Source: Lyngbya sp. CCAP 1446/10 (GTDB lineage Bacteria; Cyanobacteriota; Cyanobacteriia; Cyanobacteriales; Microcoleaceae). Taken from it: a stretch of 64,000 bases of DNA. This document shows, piece by piece, positions 29,643 to 38,892 of the stretch. The stretch spans positions 1-64,000 of the forward strand of contig NZ_JAIGNI010000155.1 of NCBI RefSeq assembly GCF_026130175.1, given 5' to 3'. A program made the position numbers and the translations under genes. How positions within the stretch are numbered: the first letter of the stretch is position 1; the number at the start of each line of letters is the position of its first letter. A model generated the notes under the pieces. It had not been told where the DNA came from and searched no databases. It worked only from the letters and a program-made list of their open reading frames with translations.

Positions 29643-30740
29643 TTACATCTTGACAGCGGGGCTAGTTGAAGGTTTTGGCGCTTTAATTTCTTGAGATACT
29701 GCACGGGCACGGAAGAGTTTAGCAACGGCTTGCTCGCACTTGGACAAATCCGCTTCTATCTCTGTAAAAATGGCAGTTGATACCGGATCTGTGAACTTCG
29801 CCCGCAGGTGGTTGATATCGACAACACCTGTTTGCAAATCGCCGAGAGTGCTGCGCAGCAAGAAAGTTTCATCTGTTCCTTGCATGGAGGATTTTAATTT
29901 AGCGTATTTGTCAGCAATTTGGGCGGGAATTGAGGGTTTTTCGCCGAAATCGTTGAGGCGGTTTTCGAGAGCGAGGATGTGTTTCTGTTTATTTTGGATC
30001 ATTTCCGTCAGGAGCGATCGCAAATCGCTATCTCCGGTTTTTTCCGCATAATGTTGAAAGGCTTCGCAAGCATAGCGTTCCCCTGCGAGGGCGGTATTCA
30101 AACCTTTAACAATGTCGCTTTGTGTGGAGCCTCCCCAACCATTAGCTAGTTTCCACCATTCTGCACTGATGTCCGTTTCTTCGGGTAAACCAACTGCTTT
30201 GCCACCGTAACCGAGGCGCGCCATAATTGCTGTAGTAAATATTGCTAAATCTCCGGGTTGGCGGGAAGTAATCAAGTTGCCGTCAACTACTAAAGGTTCG
30301 TTAATGTAGTTAGCTCCGGCATTTATCATGTCTGTTTTAATTGCCAAGAAACCCGTCGCTTTTTTGCCTTTGAGCGCGTCAGCTTCAATCAAAAGTTGCG
30401 GGCCGTGACACACAGCAGCGACTATTTTTCCTTGTTCAATCGCTTCTTTGACAAACCGCACTGTATTCGGATTTGTCCGCATTGTATCGGGAGCCATGCC
30501 GCCGGGAATTATCACTGCATCGAATTCTTCTGCTAATGATTCGGCGGTAGTTCCGTCAGCTTGCTGGGCAACTTTACCATTTTTACCGGCATATTTTTCG
30601 TTTGTCCGCGAACCGAGGACAACTACATCAAATCCTGCTTGTTTTAAGGCGTTGTAAGGAACTAGAAATTCCGAATCTTCAACTCCATTTTCGATCAGGA
30701 TAGCAACTCGTTTGCTTTTGGTTACGTTATCTGCTGTCAT
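29643..30740 (-). CDS. DJ-1/PfpI domain fused to a ferritin-like (DUF2383-type) helical domain
   Basis: A 365-residue protein in two parts. Residues 9-180 are a DJ-1/PfpI domain, with the nucleophile Cys111 in AAVCHGPQLL and the partner Glu near residue 21-24 (NGVEDSE). Residues about 205-350 form a four-helix bundle of the DUF2383/ferritin-like type (NTALAGERYACEAFQHYAEK, then MIQNKQKHILALENRLNDF). DJ-1 members are glyoxalase III-like, deglycase-like or chaperone proteins linked to oxidative stress; ferritin-like bundles often bind metal. The fusion suggests a stress role, which is inference. It is monocistronic. Confidence 0.8.
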   Translation of the reverse strand: MTADNVTKSKRVAILIENGVEDSEFLVPYNALKQAGFDVVVLGSRTNEKYAGKNGKVAQQADGTTAESLAEEFDAVIIPGGMAPDTMRTNPNTVRFVKEAIEQGKIVAAVCHGPQLLIEADALKGKKATGFLAIKTDMINAGANYINEPLVVDGNLITSRQPGDLAIFTTAIMARLGYGGKAVGLPEETDISAEWWKLANGWGGSTQSDIVKGLNTALAGERYACEAFQHYAEKTGDSDLRSLLTEMIQNKQKHILALENRLNDFGEKPSIPAQIADKYAKLKSSMQGTDETFLLRSTLGDLQTGVVDINHLRAKFTDPVSTAIFTEIEADLSKCEQAVAKLFRARAVSQEIKAPKPSTSPAVKM

Positions 30741-30921
30741 AATCAGTTTTCCTTAAGGTAGTATTTTATATAATTTAATTTATTTGTTGCTGTTTTCGCG
30801 TCTGGCTAAGGTTATAAATTGGTTGGTGGCAAAATGTGTGTTCATGAGTCTTTGGAGGTAGTCGTAAGGTGCGCATTGCGCACCCTACAATTAGATGTTT
30901 TGTGCAGTATCACGGATAGCA

Positions 30922-31680
30922 TCAATGCACGTAAGATGCTCCGTTAATGTCGATCGTTGTTCCGGTAGCGTGGGTTGCCAAACCTGATGCTAGAAAGGCG
31001 ATAACGTTGGCGACATCTTGAGGAGGGGCGATTTTGCCGATCGGGATATCGCGCACAATCTGTGCTTCGCCAAACTCCCGAATAAACTTATCTGCCATTT
31101 CCGTACTGACAAATCCCGGTGCAACAGTAAAAGCCAAAATATTCTCAGCCGCAAATCCTCTAGCAATGCTGCGAGTTAAAGCAACAATCGCACCTTTTGA
31201 GGCGGCGTAGTGCAGGTAATTCGGGTCATCGCCACGAAAAGCAGCGCGACTTGCTATATTAATAATTGTACCACCTTTGCGAGTCTTAAAATGCAGAATT
31301 GCTTCGCGGCACAAGTCTGCAACAGCAACTAAATTAACTTGTAGAGTTTGCTGCCAAGCTGACGACCAAACATCAAAATCGTCCTCTATCTCCGCTGACT
31401 GCATAATCCCAGCATTGTTAACTATAATATCAATATGACCGCGCCATTTTAAAGCATCTTGCCACAAACTATAAGCCGCCTTTGGTAACATCAAATCAGC
31501 AGCTAATAAATAACATTTATCGCCCGCGACACTTGCTGCTACCGATTCCGCCGCTTGCTGACTGCGACAGTAATGCAAAATCACCTCGGCCCCAGCATTA
31601 ACCAGAGTCCGAACCGTCGCTGCACCAATGCCTTTCGAGCCGCCCGTTACTAAAATTACCTTTCCAGTTAAATCAATCAT
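30922..31680 (-). CDS. Short-chain dehydrogenase/reductase (SDR)
   Basis: A 252-residue classical SDR of FabG-like form. The nucleotide site TGGSKGIGAA, the structural NNAGIM and the catalytic YAASK are all present, with Ser in INIASRAAF. The C-terminus reads ATHATGTTIDINGASYVH. The cofactor is probably NADP, judging from Ser-Gln near the end of strand 2, but that is uncertain. The substrate is unknown, and fatty-acid FabG is unlikely as there is no fab context. Confidence 0.85.
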   Translation of the reverse strand: MIDLTGKVILVTGGSKGIGAATVRTLVNAGAEVILHYCRSQQAAESVAASVAGDKCYLLAADLMLPKAAYSLWQDALKWRGHIDIIVNNAGIMQSAEIEDDFDVWSSAWQQTLQVNLVAVADLCREAILHFKTRKGGTIINIASRAAFRGDDPNYLHYAASKGAIVALTRSIARGFAAENILAFTVAPGFVSTEMADKFIREFGEAQIVRDIPIGKIAPPQDVANVIAFLASGLATHATGTTIDINGASYVH

Positions 31681-31946
31681 TTTTCCATCTCTATCTTTTC
31701 TCTTTCTCTGCGCCCTCTGCGCCCTCTGCGGTTAATAAAAAAAATAAATCCCGTTCACAAACGAAAGAGAATTGCTATATGATACAGCACATTCCATCTA
31801 ATGTGTGTGTATGTAATTTCCTCATGCTGATGGATATCTGCAATAGACATCTCCAAAAACTCCCAAATCCTTTCCCCTGTTGATTTCTATTGGAAATATA
31901 CCCACTGCTGAAAGCACTATAGCTTCTTTGTCCTTAAACTCGATAA

Positions 31947-34900
31947 CTAAACGGGATTCGGGAGCAGAGGTCGAATTAACTCCATAACTTGGTCATACTG
32001 AAAGTTATTGACACAATCAATTAGCGCACTGGAAAGGGTTGGTTTAGATGCGGGAATTTGTTTGATTAGCTCGTTCATGACTTCAAAATCAACCTCGTAG
32101 GCAGCTTGATACATTTGTTCTAACCACTCAGAGGACATCACGGCTAAATCTTCTGGAGATAAATAATCAACAAATAGTTTTTGGGAATCTTTTCCTACAA
32201 CTGTGTAGATGTACTCTACTCCCAAGTGTTGAGCGAGTTTGTCAAAGACGAGCCCTTCCTGAAATGGCTTGCTCATAAAGTCGTCACAACCAGCCATAAG
32301 AGCTTTCTCTCGCTCTTCTTCAAAAGCACTGGCAGTTAAAGCAATAATGACAGTCTCTTTTCCATGAGGGTGTTCTCTAATGCGTTTAGTAGCTGTGTAG
32401 CCATCCACGATCGGCATTCGTAGATCCATCCAAATCAGGTTTGGGAACCAACTTTCCCACATTCCGAGTGCTTCAACTCCCTGTGTTGCTTGGCGCACCT
32501 CAAAACCTACTGAGGTAAGGAGTTTGACCAATAAGCGGCGATTTTCCTCTACATCTTCAACCACAAGGATGCGGTAAGTTGGTTGTCCTGGAGCTATACC
32601 AATCACTCTTTGTTTAGGCAATTCTGAGGCAACGCAGACTGCTTGAGGTAACTTTACCCCAACTTCAAAGTAAAAAATGCTGCCCTGATTCAATGTGCTT
32701 TGAACCCGAATCTGACTACCCATGAGTTGGACAAATCTTTGGCTGATAGCTAGACCTAGACCAGTACCTTGATTCAATTTATTCCCAGCTTCAGCTTGCA
32801 CGAACGCCTTAAATAAGCTGTCAACTTCTGTTGGATCAATTCCCACTCCAGTATCCTCAATTTCAAAACATAGGCGACAGGACGTTTGGTCGATTTGTTC
32901 TGATCTCACTCGTAAGGTAACGCTTCCTTGATTAGTAAACTTAATCGCATTACCGAGCAGATTGACTAAGACTTGATACAGTTTTTTCTCATCGCTATGT
33001 ACAAATTGGGGAAGATTGGGTTCTCGCTCGACAATTAGTTTCAATCGTTTCGATTGGGCTTTAATTTGGAACATTTCTTCAATAGAATTCAGCCAATTTT
33101 TTAGCTCAAAGTCAGAAAGATAGAGTGTCATCTGTCCGCTCTCAATTTTGGATAAATCTAAAATGTCGTTAATCAATTCCAATAAATGTTCGCCGCTACG
33201 ATTGACGATCGCCAGATCTTGTTGGAGTTCGGGAGTCAGAACAGGATCGTAACTCATCAATTGCGTAAATCCCAAAATAGCATTGAGAGGAGTACGGAGT
33301 TCGTGGCTCATATTGGACAGGAACATACTTTTGGCTCGGTTGGCTGTTTCTGCTGCTTCTTTAGCTTGCTGAAGTTCCAACTCGGCTTGTTTGCGATCGC
33401 TAATGTCAATTAAATATCCCAACATTTCCACTGGTCTACCTGCAGGATCTCGAATTAGTCTGAGGTGATTGAGCATCCAGCGATAAACCCCATCTGAGTG
33501 ACGCATACGGTATTCATGGAAATAAAAATCATTGACGAATGGATTGGCTAAGCCATTAAGCACTCGTTCTCCATCATCTGGGTGTAAGTTATCCACCCAA
33601 AATTTAGAATCTGCTAAAAACGCAATGCTTTCATAGCCCAATACATCTTTGACATTTTCGCTGATGAACGTTGCTCGATAATCGCCATCAGGTTTACAGC
33701 TAAAAATAACGACGGGGCTGTAGTTCAGGAGAAAGTTGAGGCGATTTGTGGTAGCTTGCAAGGCTTGCTCAGCTTGTTTGAGCTCTGTCACATCCTCCTG
33801 AACTGCAACCAATACGGTTCCATATTCAGGATGCTCAAACCTAGACGCATGAACCCTGCACCAAAAAAGTCTTCCATCTTTTTTCTTATTGTAGACTTCA
33901 TATTTTGCTTCTCCTTGCTGCTCAATTTGAGTGACAACATCTTCAAGGCTTTTGTTGGGTGTAATCTCTGCATCGAGGTAATTTATTATACCAACAGATT
34001 GACCGGCGAGTTCACCCTCTGCATAGCCAAACATCTCATCAAACTTGGGATTGGTGTAGACGATCGTCAGATCTGATGCTTTGACTAAACACACTCCACC
34101 TGCCATGTTATGCATAATAACACTCTGAAGCTCTAGCGTCTTTTGAGATTCTTTTCGAGCGGTAATTTCTTGGATCTGAGAAATAAAATGCAGTGGATTT
34201 CCCTGTCCATCTTGTACTAGCGACACATCAAGAAGACTCCAAACTATATTTCCTTGTTTATGGAAATACCGTTTTTCTATTTGGTAATTTGAAATTGTTC
34301 CTGCTAATAGCTGATGTACATAACTAAGATCCAGGTCTAAATCGTCGGGATGGGTAATGTCTTGGAAAGTTAACGCTAACAACTCTTCTGAGGAGTAGCC
34401 AAGAATCTGACATAAGGCAGGATTGACTTTAACCCATTGCCCATCAAGTGAAACGAGCGCCATTCCAATTGACGCATTTTCAAACGCCTTGCGAAACTGC
34501 TCTTCACTGTTTCGTAAAGCCACCTCAATTTGTTGGCGTTCCTTTTCAGCCCGCTTGCGCTCGTCGATCTCATTCTCTAAGGCTTGATTGGCCACAATAA
34601 GTTGAGCTGGAGTAGGTAAAGCTAAGGCAGATGGAATTAAAAACAGTAGCTCAGATGCAGTATATATAGAAATCAGAGCAGTAATAGCTTTAATTCCTCC
34701 CGAAAGCCAATAAGTAGGATACCAAAGCGTCCAAATTTCCATGATATGAGTTGTACCACAGGCAATTATGAAGGCGCTAAACAGAAAAACTACTTTCAGA
34801 AATGGAGTATCTTGGCGCTGTCGCACAAAGTAGATTAGCATGATTGGGATGGAGTAGTAAGCTAAAGCGATTAAACCATCGGATAAAATATGTAATCCTA

Positions 34901-34973
34901 CTAAGTTTGTTTGCCAGAGATAGCAGTGACCATGAGGAATGAATCCTCCACTTTCAAAAATTTGTGTAATCAT
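31947..34973 (-). CDS. Ethylene-receptor-type hybrid histidine kinase (EBD-PAS3-HisKA-HATPase-REC)
   Basis: A 1008-residue membrane sensor. The first 115 residues form three helices that match the ethylene-binding domain of plant ETR1: D32, Y39, I42, P43, C72 and H76 align with ETR1 D25, Y32, I35, P36, C65 and H69 at a constant offset, and the Cys/His pair in ACGTTHIMEIW would hold the copper cofactor. Three PAS domains follow (about 150-270, 285-400 and 410-525), then HisKA with SHELRTPLNAILGF, HATPase (NLLGNAIKF, DTGVGI, GTGLGLAIS) and a receiver with MDLRMP and SKPF. A Hpt-like helical tail may follow. The output target is unknown. It is divergent from a REC-PAS-GGDEF-EAL gene. Confidence 0.9.
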   Translation of the reverse strand: MITQIFESGGFIPHGHCYLWQTNLVGLHILSDGLIALAYYSIPIMLIYFVRQRQDTPFLKVVFLFSAFIIACGTTHIMEIWTLWYPTYWLSGGIKAITALISIYTASELLFLIPSALALPTPAQLIVANQALENEIDERKRAEKERQQIEVALRNSEEQFRKAFENASIGMALVSLDGQWVKVNPALCQILGYSSEELLALTFQDITHPDDLDLDLSYVHQLLAGTISNYQIEKRYFHKQGNIVWSLLDVSLVQDGQGNPLHFISQIQEITARKESQKTLELQSVIMHNMAGGVCLVKASDLTIVYTNPKFDEMFGYAEGELAGQSVGIINYLDAEITPNKSLEDVVTQIEQQGEAKYEVYNKKKDGRLFWCRVHASRFEHPEYGTVLVAVQEDVTELKQAEQALQATTNRLNFLLNYSPVVIFSCKPDGDYRATFISENVKDVLGYESIAFLADSKFWVDNLHPDDGERVLNGLANPFVNDFYFHEYRMRHSDGVYRWMLNHLRLIRDPAGRPVEMLGYLIDISDRKQAELELQQAKEAAETANRAKSMFLSNMSHELRTPLNAILGFTQLMSYDPVLTPELQQDLAIVNRSGEHLLELINDILDLSKIESGQMTLYLSDFELKNWLNSIEEMFQIKAQSKRLKLIVEREPNLPQFVHSDEKKLYQVLVNLLGNAIKFTNQGSVTLRVRSEQIDQTSCRLCFEIEDTGVGIDPTEVDSLFKAFVQAEAGNKLNQGTGLGLAISQRFVQLMGSQIRVQSTLNQGSIFYFEVGVKLPQAVCVASELPKQRVIGIAPGQPTYRILVVEDVEENRRLLVKLLTSVGFEVRQATQGVEALGMWESWFPNLIWMDLRMPIVDGYTATKRIREHPHGKETVIIALTASAFEEEREKALMAGCDDFMSKPFQEGLVFDKLAQHLGVEYIYTVVGKDSQKLFVDYLSPEDLAVMSSEWLEQMYQAAYEVDFEVMNELIKQIPASKPTLSSALIDCVNNFQYDQVMELIRPLLPNPV

Positions 34974-35396
34974 ACCTAACCTGAATAATTCATGAGTGCT
35001 GAAGTGCTTAGCGATTTAGTTCTGCCATTGCCCGCTTGATCGTCGAATTCCTACCGGGAAAACCACTTTTGAGTAGGGAAATGTCAAATTGCCAACCCAG
35101 CAGCACGAGACATCCGATCGCAATGACGAGTAGATTTGCCCTTTGAGAAATGTGCTTGTTCATAAATCGGCTGCTTGGGTTAAAACACTGTTCTTCTGAT
35201 GTTACGCGAAGCGAAGAAGGGCAACTACGGGGGGAGTGTCCCTACCTGAACAAGTCAGATTTTGTAGTGACTGTGCACCGTGCCAGCCCTAGATATCTGC
35301 GATGCACGAATTCTTTATGCGTAAAGTGAGTTGATGATCGCCTAATAATTCAAGTATACTCTTATTCATAGGCTTATAATCCTCTGGCAAGAAAGT
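34974..35396. other. Region between the kinase and the GGDEF/EAL gene
   Basis: It holds a 51-codon minus-strand remnant (listed separately) and, on the plus side, AT-rich DNA with a likely promoter region near 35340-35380. No other gene is seen. Confidence 0.5.
35008..35163 (-). pseudogene. N-terminal remnant of a membrane sensor kinase (51 codons)
   Basis: The frame encodes MNKHISQRANLLVIAIGCLV followed by LLGWQFDISLLKSGFPGR, then a short tail to a TAA. The segment resembles the first helix and the W-x-x-D-I-x-x-L-K-S-x-x-PG block that opens many cyanobacterial PAS histidine kinases. The expected continuation (VTMKANTAL and more helices) is absent. It may be a leftover of a kinase that was replaced or deleted. 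It could be translated as a small one-helix protein, but I consider that less likely. Confidence 0.55.
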
Positions 35397-37583
35397 ATGG
35401 AAATCAGTAGGATTGTCGATAGAACTAGGGATAGGGTTAGCGATCCAGGTACCAACTACCGAGGCAATATTTTAATTGTTGACGATCTGCCTGAGAACCT
35501 GCGTCTTCTCAGTCGTACTTTGAACGCACATGGTTATAAAGTTCGCAGTGCCACAACAGGCGCAATGGCTATCCGAGCCGCCCAATCGCGATGGACGGAA
35601 CTAATTTTACTCGACATTAAATTGCCTGATTTGGATGGCTATGAAGTTTGTAAACAATTAAAATCTGACGATAAAACCGCAGGCATTCCGATAATTTTTT
35701 TGAGTGTTCTCAATGAAACTTTCAATAAGGTTCAGGGGTTTGCTGTTGGTGGGGTAGATTATATTGCTAAGCCGTTTCAAGTCGAAGAAGTATTAGCTCG
35801 TGTCGAAACTCACCTAACCATCCGACGGTTGCAACAAAGCCTCCAAAAGCAGAATTTACTTCTCTTGAGAGAAATTGAAGAACGCGAACGTCTCGAAGAG
35901 TCCCTCTTTGCCGAAAAAGAACTAGCTCAAGTGACGCTCCAATCGATTGGCGATGCAGTTATTACTACTGATGCTCAAGGTAATGTGCGATATTTCAATC
36001 CTATCGCTGAGCAACTGACAGGCTGGAAGGCTCATGAGGCTAAGGGACTCCCCCTGTCTACAGTCTTTGTAATTGTCAATGAAGTAACGCGAAAGCCAGT
36101 AGAGAATCCGATTAGCAAGGCTCTGTTGGAGAATCGAATTGTGGGCTTAGCTAACCATACCATTCTCGTTGCCCGCGATGGGACGGAGTATGCCGTTGAG
36201 GACTCAGCAGCACCGATTCGAGACCGCGAAGGTCAAATTATCGGGGCAGTCATCGTCTTTCATGATGTTACCGAATCGCGCAATCTTGCTAGTCAAATCT
36301 CTTGGGAAGCCACTCACGATGCTCTGACGGGTTTAATCAACCGTCGAGGATTTGAGCAGCAACTAATTGAGGCGATCGCCTCTGTTCAAGATAGCAATCA
36401 GCAGCACGCTCTCTGTTATTTAGATTTAGACCAGTTCAAAGTCGTTAACGATACCGCAGGTCATATTGCTGGCGATGAGCTACTGCGCCAAATCACTACA
36501 CTTTTACAAAAGGGAGTTCGCGCTAATGACGCGCTGGCTCGCTTGGGAGGTGATGAATTTGGTCTTTTGCTTACTCAATGTCCCCTCTCTCAAGCAGCTA
36601 AGATTGCGGAACAACTCAAAGACCTAGTGCATCAGTTTCGGTTTATTTGGAATGGCAAAACCTTTATTATCGGAGTCAGCATTGGAGTTGTTGCCATTGA
36701 CCAAACCAGCCAAGATTTGATGGAGGTTCTGGGAGCGGCTGATGCAGCTTGTTATGCGGCCAAAGCCAGAGGCCGCAACTGTGTTCATGTTTATAGCCTA
36801 GATGATAGCGAACTAATTAGACAACGTGGTGAGAGACTGGCGGTTTCCCAAATCAGTCGAGCGTTGGAAACGAATCGTTTTTGTCTCTATTACCAAAAGA
36901 TTGTCTCTATTACTTCTAACCAATCAGTAGAGCATTATGAAATTTTGCTAAGAATGCTAGACAAAAATGGAGAAATAGTCGCTCCCAATGAGTTTATTCC
37001 CGCCGCCGAGCGTTATGGATTGATAACTGAGATCGATTGTTGGGTAATCGAAACTTTTTTCTCAAATTATCATAATTTATCTGGGCAACAAGTTCTTACT
37101 AATGGCTTATATACGATTAATATTTCAGGCGCTAGCATTAGTAACAATCAATTTATGAGATTTTTGATAGAACAATTTCCTCGCTACCAAGTTCCTCCTC
37201 AGAGTATTTGTTTTGAAATCACGGAAACCGCAGCGATCGCGAACTTTGAGCAAGCCAGAAATTTCATGAGCGAACTCAAAAAAATTGGTTGTCGCTTTGC
37301 TTTAGATGATTTTGGCAGCGGGTTGAGTTCCTTTGCGTATCTGATCAATTTACCAGTTGATTATCTAAAAATTGATGGTACTTTTGTCAAGAATATTAGC
37401 CATAATTTGATTTCTCAAGCGCTCGTTGAAGGCTTTAATGATATTGCCCATGCGATGAATCTGGAAACTATAGCTGAGTTTGTCGAAAACGAGACTATCT
37501 TAGAGAAATTGCGGGAGATTGGAGTAGATTATGCTCAGGGTTATGGAATCGCCCGCCCCGTCCCTATTAACTTTAATCGCTAG
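35397..37583 (+). CDS. Response regulator with PAS, GGDEF and EAL domains (c-di-GMP turnover)
   Basis: A 728-residue cytosolic protein. The receiver (about residues 22-145) has IVDDLPENL and the phosphoacceptor Asp in LLLDIKLP, with KPF at the end. A PAS domain (about 185-300) precedes GGDEF (about 305-465), which has the intact catalytic RLGGDEF and an RxxD inhibitory site (RAND) five residues upstream. The EAL domain (about 480-725) keeps the EILLR form of its signature, EITETA, LDDFGSGLSS and DYLKIDGTFV, so phosphodiesterase activity is plausible. Both synthesis and breakdown of cyclic di-GMP are therefore possible. The receiver implies control by a kinase; the divergent ethylene-receptor-type kinase is the nearest candidate. 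Confidence 0.9.
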   Translation: MEISRIVDRTRDRVSDPGTNYRGNILIVDDLPENLRLLSRTLNAHGYKVRSATTGAMAIRAAQSRWTELILLDIKLPDLDGYEVCKQLKSDDKTAGIPIIFLSVLNETFNKVQGFAVGGVDYIAKPFQVEEVLARVETHLTIRRLQQSLQKQNLLLLREIEERERLEESLFAEKELAQVTLQSIGDAVITTDAQGNVRYFNPIAEQLTGWKAHEAKGLPLSTVFVIVNEVTRKPVENPISKALLENRIVGLANHTILVARDGTEYAVEDSAAPIRDREGQIIGAVIVFHDVTESRNLASQISWEATHDALTGLINRRGFEQQLIEAIASVQDSNQQHALCYLDLDQFKVVNDTAGHIAGDELLRQITTLLQKGVRANDALARLGGDEFGLLLTQCPLSQAAKIAEQLKDLVHQFRFIWNGKTFIIGVSIGVVAIDQTSQDLMEVLGAADAACYAAKARGRNCVHVYSLDDSELIRQRGERLAVSQISRALETNRFCLYYQKIVSITSNQSVEHYEILLRMLDKNGEIVAPNEFIPAAERYGLITEIDCWVIETFFSNYHNLSGQQVLTNGLYTINISGASISNNQFMRFLIEQFPRYQVPPQSICFEITETAAIANFEQARNFMSELKKIGCRFALDDFGSGLSSFAYLINLPVDYLKIDGTFVKNISHNLISQALVEGFNDIAHAMNLETIAEFVENETILEKLREIGVDYAQGYGIARPVPINFNR

Positions 37584-37761
37584 TCGATCGCACTCAGCCA
37601 GCGAACCCATTGCCTCACGCCTGCGTCCAGTCGGTCGGCCTCCAAGAGTCGATCGCCCGCTGCTACAAGGCTTCCTCAATTTACTGTGTCACATTTAGAT
37701 CGAATGTGCTGTAATTGTAAAGGATTGAGTGTTCTATTGGAAATAAACCGGAAAATTTGCC

Positions 37762-38709
37762 ATGAAAGCAGTTGCATACGATCGCTACGGTTCCGCCGAG
37801 GAATTGCAATACCGAGAATTGTCCAAGCCGATCGCCAAATCCAACGAATTGCTAGTCAGAGTTCGCGCTAGCAGCGTCAATCCCGTAGACTGGAAAATCC
37901 GGCAAGGACACCTGCAACTACTTACAGGATTTAACTTTCCTCGAATTGTTGGTTCAGATATATCGGGAGTTGTCGTGGAAGTCGGCTCGGAAGTTACTAA
38001 ATTTCAACCCGGAGACGAAGTTTATACATTCTTAAATCCGATCGCTGGCGGTGCTTGCGCCGAATGCGCTGTCGTGGCAGAATCGAGTGCCGCCTTTAAG
38101 CCTAAAAACATCACCCATGAAGAAGCAGCAGCAGTGCCGATCGCAGGTTTAACTGCTTTGCAAGCGTTGAGAGATTTGGGTGAAATTCAAGCGGGGAAAA
38201 AAGTATTGATTAACGGCGCTTCCGGCGGAGTCGGGATGTTTGCGGTGCAAGTGGCGAAAGCAATGAACGCGGAAGTGACGGGAGTTTGCAGCGCCAAAAA
38301 TAGAGATTTTGTCAAGGGTTTGGGAGCAGATTTTGTTTTGGATTATGCAGAGATTGACTTTACTCAACAGCCACAAAAATATGATATAATCTTGGATGCT
38401 GTGGGGACAAAAACATTTGCTGAATGTGAAAAAGTGCTGCAATCGGAGGGAGTTTATATCTCGACTTTACCGAGTTTAGACAACCTCGCACCGATGTTGA
38501 CGAGCTGGTTTTTATCGGGTAAAAAAGCTAAATTCATTCTAGCCAATCCCAACCCGGATGACTTGGGATTTTTGCGGGAATTAATCGAATCTGAGCAAAT
38601 TGAGCCGATTGTCGATCGCACTTACAGCTTATCAGAGGTAGCCGCCGCCCATGTTTATAGCGAAACCGGCCGCGCTGTTGGCAAAATTGCGATCGCCATT
38701 GACAGTTAA
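37762..38709 (+). CDS. Zinc-independent MDR-family NAD(P)-dependent oxidoreductase (quinone oxidoreductase-like)
   Basis: A 315-residue medium-chain dehydrogenase/reductase. The N-terminal GroES-like part has SSVNPVDWKIRQG and the coenzyme part has INGASGGVGMFAVQVAK. The Cys cluster of zinc alcohol dehydrogenases is absent. The family reduces quinones or enones with NADPH. The likely cofactor and substrate are inferred only. It stands alone on the plus strand. Confidence 0.83.
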   Translation: MKAVAYDRYGSAEELQYRELSKPIAKSNELLVRVRASSVNPVDWKIRQGHLQLLTGFNFPRIVGSDISGVVVEVGSEVTKFQPGDEVYTFLNPIAGGACAECAVVAESSAAFKPKNITHEEAAAVPIAGLTALQALRDLGEIQAGKKVLINGASGGVGMFAVQVAKAMNAEVTGVCSAKNRDFVKGLGADFVLDYAEIDFTQQPQKYDIILDAVGTKTFAECEKVLQSEGVYISTLPSLDNLAPMLTSWFLSGKKAKFILANPNPDDLGFLRELIESEQIEPIVDRTYSLSEVAAAHVYSETGRAVGKIAIAIDS

Positions 38710-38892
38710 AAAAACTATGTTTGACCGACACGACTGAGGCATTATATGTATTACGTGGCAAGAGTTCAGCAAAAAATGCGCGGTTGGCGTTAAAGTTAAA
38801 AGGGCGATCGGGATTAACCCAGAAACCGATTTTTGATTCTACCTGCATCCAAGACTAATAAACGTAAAACTTAAATAAAATCCAAAATACCT

